Positions 42,740-47,582 of a DNA stretch of 47,582 nucleotides are shown in pieces. The notes beneath the pieces were generated by a model. The model did no database searches. It was not told the origin of the DNA and saw only the letters and a list, made by a program, of their open reading frames with translations. Made by a program: the position numbers and the translations under genes. How positions within the stretch are numbered: position 1 is the stretch's first letter; every line of letters begins with the position of its first letter. The stretch comes from JBFJKD01 sp041601945 (GTDB taxonomy: Bacteria; Pseudomonadota; Gammaproteobacteria; Pseudomonadales; Porticoccaceae). The stretch spans positions 1-47,582 of the forward strand of contig JBFIHG010000016.1 of the NCBI GenBank assembly GCA_041601945.1. The letters run 5' to 3'.

Positions 42740-45028
42740 ATGTCACCCCAGCAGCCCGGCGAGAATCTGGAAGCTCGCTATCCCTCTGATTCCGAGCCGG
42801 TTCGGACTAACAATGTGGACGATTGTGTTGACGCCGCCATACAGCGGGTGGGCAAACATATTGTACTGGCCCTGCCTCTGGGCCTGGGCAAGGCCAACCA
42901 TGTGGCCAATGCCTTTTACAAACGTGCGTGCGCCGACTCATCTATCTCACTGCACATTTTAACTGCGTTAACACTGGAAGTTCCCACCGTCTCCGGCACA
43001 CTGGGTCAGCGTTTTTTACAGCCGATTAAAGAGCGGCTGTATGCCGGAGTACCGGAACTTCTCTACGCCCATGCGCGGCGCAATAATCAGCTACCCGCAA
43101 ATGTGCGGGTGTCCGAGTTTTTCTTCAGCCCCGGCAAATTGCTGGGCATGCGCGGCGCGCAGCAAAACTATATCAGCAGTAACTACACCCATATTGTGCG
43201 GGACCTGGTTAGCCACGGCGCCAATGTTCTTGCGCAAATGCTTACCCCCCATCCCAGCAATAACACCCAGGGCAGCCTGAGTTGCAATACGGATGTGACA
43301 CTGGATTTAATTGATGCCGCAATCAATGTTGGCAAACCACTGTTTCGCATTGGGGAAATCAACGCCCAACTGCCTTTTTTAGGCAATGACGCCGAAGTGA
43401 GCCTGAATATTTTTGATTGTGTGCTGGACGGGCGGGAAAAAACCGACAGCAAAGCTTCCTTTTCACCGGGCAACTATCCGTTGTTCTGCGTCCCCAATCA
43501 GGCGGTAGATTTAGTCAACTACGCCATAGCCCTGCACGTGAGCAGCATGGTCAAAGACGGCGGCACCCTGCAAATCGGTATCGGATCGTTGGGCGATGCA
43601 ATTGCCCACACGATTACGCTGCGGCACTTAAATAATGCACCGTATCAAGAGCTAATTAAGCAACTTGTATCACCAGCCCTGGAGCAACTGCGCGCTGCGC
43701 TGCCGCTGGAAATACAGCCCTTTACCACCGGCCTGTACGCCTGCAGTGAAATGTTGATTGAAGGGTTGCTCCATCTGCGGCAGGCCGGTGTGTTAAAGCG
43801 CCATGTTGCACACGACATTCGGCTACAAAAACTACTTAACACTGGACGAATTGATTCTCGGGTCGACGCCGAAACATTAAAATTATTGGTGGAACAGGGT
43901 GTTATTAGCAACCCGCTCATTGCCGACGATATCGAATTTTTGCGCGCCATGGGTATTATTGATCCGGATGTGCAGTGGGACAACGGCGTTATCCGGCTAC
44001 CCTCGGGGCAAACCCTTAATGCCCGGATAGATCAGCCGGAGGATATGCATGCGCTGCGAGAGGCCCTGGCAAAGAACGCCAACTGGGGAACCTGTTGCCA
44101 CGGCGGATTCTATCTGGGTTCCGGAGCTTTGTATGAAAAGCTCCGGCAACTGAACGAAGCAGATCGCCAGGGCATAAACATGACCCGCATTAGTTTTATT
44201 AACAGTCTGCATGGAGATGAACCGTTAAAACGCGCGCAACGGCTCCACGCCCGATTTGTGAACTCCGCCATGATGGTTGCTTTAACCGGCGAAGCGGTGT
44301 CCGACGGCATCGCCGACCACCAGGTCGTTAGCGGCGTGGGCGGGCAATATAATTTTGTCGCACAAGGCCATGAGTTAGAAAATGGTCGGTCGATCATCTG
44401 CCTGCCAAGCACCCGCTGGAGCGAGGGCAGATTGCATTCCAATGTTGTCTGGGAGTATCCCCACACCACGATTCCCAGACATTTGCGCGATATAGTGGTT
44501 ACCGAATACGGGGCTGTTGACCTGCGCGGTAAATCGGATCGGGATGTTATTGTTAGCATGCTGGCGATTACGGATTCCCGTTTTCAAATACCGTTACTGG
44601 AGACTGCCAAAAAAGCTGGCAAAGTGGAGCGCGACTACGCGATCCCCCAGGCCTTTCAGAACAACTTGCCTGAAAAACTGACTATGGTATTTAACCAGGC
44701 ATCGTTCGCGCAGCTGTTGCCCTATTATCCGTTGGGCAGTAGTTTTTCCCCAATCGAATCCCAGCTTGCGGTGGCCCTGCAGCACCTTAAAATTCACGAC
44801 AATAAAAAATATCAGCTCGAATTACTTAAAACCGGCTGGCAGCAATTAAGGCACGATAAACACCGCTACGCCGAATTGCTTGAACGACTGAATTTACATA
44901 AAACGACAACCCTTAAGGAAAAGCTTTACCAGCTACTGGTGGTCGGCGCACTGTATATTGCGATCAATCCGCAGCGCCCTTTGTTGGGGTCCACGCCGGA
45001 AAACATTGACGATTCGTCCAGGCCGTAG
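42740..45028 (+). CDS. Acetyl-CoA hydrolase/transferase-family protein (long form)
   Basis: About 762 residues, longer than the roughly 500-residue core family. The C-terminal domain (about 480-680) has GVGGQYNFVAQGHELENGRS, STRWSEGRLHSNVVWEYP and DIVVTEYGAVDLRGKSDRDV, which define family I acetyl-CoA hydrolase/transferases. The N-terminal third (IVLALPLGLGKANHVANAFY) is the matching first CoA-transferase half, and about 90 extra residues form a C-terminal helical tail. It likely moves CoA between acyl groups or hydrolyses acyl-CoA. ATG 42740 is 6 nt from AAGAGG; ATG 42734 abuts it and is unlikely. Confidence 0.88.
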   Translation: MSPQQPGENLEARYPSDSEPVRTNNVDDCVDAAIQRVGKHIVLALPLGLGKANHVANAFYKRACADSSISLHILTALTLEVPTVSGTLGQRFLQPIKERLYAGVPELLYAHARRNNQLPANVRVSEFFFSPGKLLGMRGAQQNYISSNYTHIVRDLVSHGANVLAQMLTPHPSNNTQGSLSCNTDVTLDLIDAAINVGKPLFRIGEINAQLPFLGNDAEVSLNIFDCVLDGREKTDSKASFSPGNYPLFCVPNQAVDLVNYAIALHVSSMVKDGGTLQIGIGSLGDAIAHTITLRHLNNAPYQELIKQLVSPALEQLRAALPLEIQPFTTGLYACSEMLIEGLLHLRQAGVLKRHVAHDIRLQKLLNTGRIDSRVDAETLKLLVEQGVISNPLIADDIEFLRAMGIIDPDVQWDNGVIRLPSGQTLNARIDQPEDMHALREALAKNANWGTCCHGGFYLGSGALYEKLRQLNEADRQGINMTRISFINSLHGDEPLKRAQRLHARFVNSAMMVALTGEAVSDGIADHQVVSGVGGQYNFVAQGHELENGRSIICLPSTRWSEGRLHSNVVWEYPHTTIPRHLRDIVVTEYGAVDLRGKSDRDVIVSMLAITDSRFQIPLLETAKKAGKVERDYAIPQAFQNNLPEKLTMVFNQASFAQLLPYYPLGSSFSPIESQLAVALQHLKIHDNKKYQLELLKTGWQQLRHDKHRYAELLERLNLHKTTTLKEKLYQLLVVGALYIAINPQRPLLGSTPENIDDSSRP

Positions 45029-45133
45029 CTTATTCTGGAGTAGCTCGCCGTGCGGCGACTTAAAATTATCCGCTGATATGCAGAATATATAACGACAGAA
45101 TTATTACCCCTTGACTACAGGAACAAAGGAACC

Positions 45134-46303
45134 ATGCGGAATGTTGTAAGGCACTACCACCGAGATTCTCCCGTTAGCTACCGTTGGGGTTTTCTGGCAC
45201 TCCTGCGCACGCTGGTTATCACCCTCGGATGTATGATTGCCGCGCCTTCGACCTTGGCCGATTTTCAGCAGGGTCTCGACGCCTGGCAGAAAGGCGACTA
45301 CGAAACTGCCATTAAGTGGTACCGGCTCGCCGCCGAACAAGGTGTGGTTGAAGCGCAACAAAATCTGGCGCTGCTATATGATGTGGGCGAAGGCGTGCCC
45401 CAGGATTATCAGGCCGCCATAAAATGGTACACGTTAGCCGCCGAACAGGGGCTCGCCGCAGCACAGTTTAATCTCGCCCTGCTGTACGAACAGGGCCACG
45501 GCACTGCACAGGACTATGCCGCCGCCATAAAATGGTACTCCAGCGCGGCCGAACAGGGCCTTGCTGTCGCGCAGTACAATCTGGCTGTGCTGTATTCCCG
45601 AGGAAATGGCGTTCCACAGGACCATACTTCCGCTATCAAGTGGTACACACTGGCCGCCGACCAGGGCGACGCTGTAGCGCAGTTCGAACTCGCTCGGCTC
45701 TACGAAAAAGCGCCAGGTACTGCGCAAGATTACGCGGCCGCCGCCAAGTGGTACACCCTGGCGGCCGAACAAGGTCTGGTGGAAGCGCAGCAAAATCTGG
45801 CCCTGTTGTACGACACGGGACATGGTGTTCCTCAGGACTACAATATCGCTGCCAAATGGTACACCCTGGCCGCCGAACAGAGTCTCGCTGTGGCGCAGTT
45901 CAATCTCGCCGTCCTGTATGAAAACGGGCGCGGTGTCGCGCAAGATTATGTCGCTGCCAGCAAGTGGTACGCGCTAGCTGCCGACCAGGGTTATGCCAGT
46001 GCGCAATATAATCTGGCACTCCTGTACGATAAAGGACTGGGCGTTACACAGGATTCCAAAGTCGCTGTGACCTGGTACATCCGCGCCGCCGAACAGGGTA
46101 ACAGTAGCGCTCAACACAATCTGGCGCTGGCCTATGCGCTAGCACAAGATTATGTTGCGGCTTATATGTGGTTTAGCATTGCGGCAGTCGATGGCGCAGT
46201 CGGGAATGCCCAGGATATTGTCAGCCAGGAAATGACGCCTGCCGAAATAGAACAGGCGCAAAATTTAGCCCGCGACTGGCAAACAAAACATGGGGGCTTG
46301 TGA
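45134..46303 (+). CDS. Sel1-repeat (tetratricopeptide-like) exported protein
   Basis: 389 residues. An N-terminal signal segment (LLRTLVITLGCMIAAPSTLA, about 23-42) is followed by eight 36-residue Sel1 repeats and a shortened ninth. Each repeat resembles DYxAAIKWYTLAAEQGLAxAQ-xNLALLYxxGxGVxQ. Sel1 arrays are protein-protein scaffolds; in the periplasm they often act in signalling or envelope assembly. The repeats are similar at DNA level too, so copy number could vary by recombination. AAAGGAACC precedes the ATG. Confidence 0.9.
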   Translation: MRNVVRHYHRDSPVSYRWGFLALLRTLVITLGCMIAAPSTLADFQQGLDAWQKGDYETAIKWYRLAAEQGVVEAQQNLALLYDVGEGVPQDYQAAIKWYTLAAEQGLAAAQFNLALLYEQGHGTAQDYAAAIKWYSSAAEQGLAVAQYNLAVLYSRGNGVPQDHTSAIKWYTLAADQGDAVAQFELARLYEKAPGTAQDYAAAAKWYTLAAEQGLVEAQQNLALLYDTGHGVPQDYNIAAKWYTLAAEQSLAVAQFNLAVLYENGRGVAQDYVAASKWYALAADQGYASAQYNLALLYDKGLGVTQDSKVAVTWYIRAAEQGNSSAQHNLALAYALAQDYVAAYMWFSIAAVDGAVGNAQDIVSQEMTPAEIEQAQNLARDWQTKHGGL

Positions 46304-46446
46304 AACATTACCGGTGAGCGTGGTGCGCGCCCTTAGAACGCACCCATGGAGCGATCACTTTGAGCGATAACTAAAAACTTACTTCCCTGCCCATCGCAGC
46401 AGGTTCCAGGCAAACCATAAATACACCCATTCGCAGGGAGAGACAT

Positions 46447-47277
46447 ATGAGTTTTATCGACGCAGTAGATAAGGTTGCGGTGCCCCACCCACCAAAATAC
46501 TACACCGAACCACTATTCGAAGAAGTCTTCGGTATTCCAATAGCCTACCGACGTCAGGGTAACGGCGAAGCTGTGGTATTTATGCACGGGGCTGGATTCA
46601 CGCGGCGCTGGCTACCCCTGTACGAACAGCTCGCGCAAAATTTTGATTTCATCGCACCAGAATCCCCCGGTTTTGGCGAAACACCGATGCCAACCTGGTT
46701 TCGCAACTTTTCGGACCTGTCGATCCTTTACGACCAGCTATTTGAACAGCTCGGCCTCGACCAGATACACCTGATAGGTTATTCCATGGGCGGGTGGGCG
46801 GCGTCGGAATTCGCGGCGTACTATCCACGTCGTCTAAAAAGTTTAAGTCTCATCGTTCCAGTGGGCCTGCGTCTCGAAGACAACCCCGGTGTGGATATAT
46901 TCCAGCTTTCGCCAATGCAATTGATGGATCGTCTGTTCAACGACAAAGCGGTTATGGCTGATTTTATGGGTGGTATGGACGATTTTGACGAGGGCATTCA
47001 CCTGTATTCGGAAATGTCCGCGGCTGCACGATTAATCTGGGCGCCACGTTACAACCTCGCCCTCGAGCGGCGACTTCAGCGGTTAACCTGTCCAACTCTC
47101 GTGGTGCGTGCCGAAGACGACCATTTGGTACCCAACGAAATGGCGGAAAAATTCGCCGCTACGCTTCCCAACAATCGTCTGGCAACAATCCCGGAAACCG
47201 GTCACGAGCTGTGCCTGGAACGCCCTACGGAACTCGCGCTTGAAATTGCAAATTTTATTAAGGGAGCATCGAAATGA
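46447..47277 (+). CDS. Alpha/beta hydrolase
   Basis: 276 residues with a full catalytic triad: S113 in GYSMGG, an Asp at 224-225 (RAEDDHLVP) and H253 in PETGHELC. The oxyanion-hole HGAG is at 47-50. The size and AEDDHLVP/GHELCLERP pattern resemble meta-cleavage-product and ester hydrolases. GGGAGAGAC gives a good Shine-Dalgarno. Its stop overlaps the ATG of the luciferase-like gene (ATGA), so the two are made together and may act in sequence on one substrate. Confidence 0.88.
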   Translation: MSFIDAVDKVAVPHPPKYYTEPLFEEVFGIPIAYRRQGNGEAVVFMHGAGFTRRWLPLYEQLAQNFDFIAPESPGFGETPMPTWFRNFSDLSILYDQLFEQLGLDQIHLIGYSMGGWAASEFAAYYPRRLKSLSLIVPVGLRLEDNPGVDIFQLSPMQLMDRLFNDKAVMADFMGGMDDFDEGIHLYSEMSAAARLIWAPRYNLALERRLQRLTCPTLVVRAEDDHLVPNEMAEKFAATLPNNRLATIPETGHELCLERPTELALEIANFIKGASK

Positions 47278-47582
47278 ATAAACTGCGCTTCTATGGCTTT
47301 AACTTGATGCCCTACCCGTATATTCCACCGGCAGCTGAGTTTGAATCGACCTGGGTGTCGCTTTCCAACAAATATTACGACCCGCAACGCGGACGCCAGC
47401 TATACAACGAATACATCGATCAACTGGTAGCCACCGAAAAATATGGGTTCGACGGCGTCGGCGTCAACGAGCACCACGCCAATTTCTACGGCACCATGCC
47501 ATCGCCCAACATTATCGCGGCGATGCTAATCCAACGCACCAGTCACATACCCATCGGCGTTATCGGCAATGCAATTCCGTTA
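47274..47582 (+). CDS. Luciferase-like (LLM class) flavin-dependent monooxygenase, partial
   Basis: Only the first 103 codons are in the window. They read MNKLRFYGFNLMPYPYIPP, then YNEYIDQLVATEKYGFDGVGVNEHHANFYGTMPSPN. The GFDGVGVNEHH and PSPN segments are typical of the bacterial-luciferase N-terminal barrel that binds reduced flavin. Coupled to the hydrolase by ATGA overlap. Substrate unknown. Confidence 0.88.
   Translation, partial: MNKLRFYGFNLMPYPYIPPAAEFESTWVSLSNKYYDPQRGRQLYNEYIDQLVATEKYGFDGVGVNEHHANFYGTMPSPNIIAAMLIQRTSHIPIGVIGNAIPL

Noticed and set aside
45434..45943. 169-codon antisense frame in the Sel1 gene with its own internal repeats
   Set aside because: The repetition is just the complement of the 108-bp Sel1 DNA repeats; no start signals.
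45237..46303. Regular repeats suggesting a CRISPR-like array
   Set aside because: The period is a coding 36-codon unit without unique spacers; it is the Sel1 repeat protein.

Overview
The window looks like the chromosome of a free-living, probably marine, gammaproteobacterium with moderately high G+C. The pointers are the hisB-hisH-hisA order, the asmA-mutY-yggX-tRNA-Phe block, Uup, an OxyR with both redox cysteines, an Lpp/OprI-type alanine-zipper lipoprotein, and many acyl-CoA and ring-degradation genes of the kind seen in steroid- or terpenoid-degrading Cellvibrionales/Spongiibacteraceae-like bacteria. The lineage is inferred from gene content. No rRNA, CRISPR, phage or complete transposon is visible.

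Layout. 1-5.1 kb: type I extradiol dioxygenase, trpS (TTG start), alanine-zipper lipoprotein, two divergent L,D-transpeptidases with overlapping 5' ends, and a deazaflavin (F420)-type oxidoreductase. 5.2-10.9 kb: lipid/CoA genes (CaiB/AMACR-like, FabH-like, FadD-like, and an SDR that has lost its catalytic residues) with a CPXCG Zn-ribbon protein and a small conserved protein. 11-18 kb: Kef-type antiporter, DUF4124 protein, a rubrerythrin/Fe-S/DUF3501 peroxide-defence operon divergent from oxyR, cold-shock protein and DUF3047 protein. 18.2-24.8 kb: uup, MaoC, acyl-CoA dehydrogenase, a rhomboid/DUF2167/NTF2 operon and a dienelactone hydrolase. 24.9-32.5 kb: NodU/CmcH carbamoyltransferase, hisBHA (hisF is not here), asmA-mutY-yggX and tRNA-Phe. 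32.7-38.6 kb is an accessory region: an exported hypothetical, a MITE-like inverted-repeat element, an AT-rich CDF zinc exporter, a GFA protein, and an SCP2-like/linalool-dehydratase-isomerase-like gene pair flanked by two copies of a 39-residue lipoprotein. 39-47.6 kb: HsaA/acyl-CoA-dehydrogenase-like flavoprotein, enoyl-CoA hydratase, YghU-type GST, a long acetyl-CoA hydrolase/transferase, a Sel1-repeat protein, and an alpha/beta hydrolase coupled to a luciferase-like monooxygenase that runs off the end.

The best candidate for something undescribed lies at 35.1-38.1 kb. A putative sterol/lipid-carrier-domain protein is translationally coupled to a 557-residue LDI-like protein. The LDI-like protein keeps the two active-site cysteines but has Phe where the family has a catalytic His. 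The pair is bracketed by two same-strand genes for nearly identical 23-residue mature lipopeptides. Their last 19 residues are identical although the codons have diverged. Together with the extradiol dioxygenase, the HsaA-like flavoprotein and the CoA-ester enzymes, this suggests metabolism of a hydrophobic isoprenoid or steroid substrate, which remains an inference.
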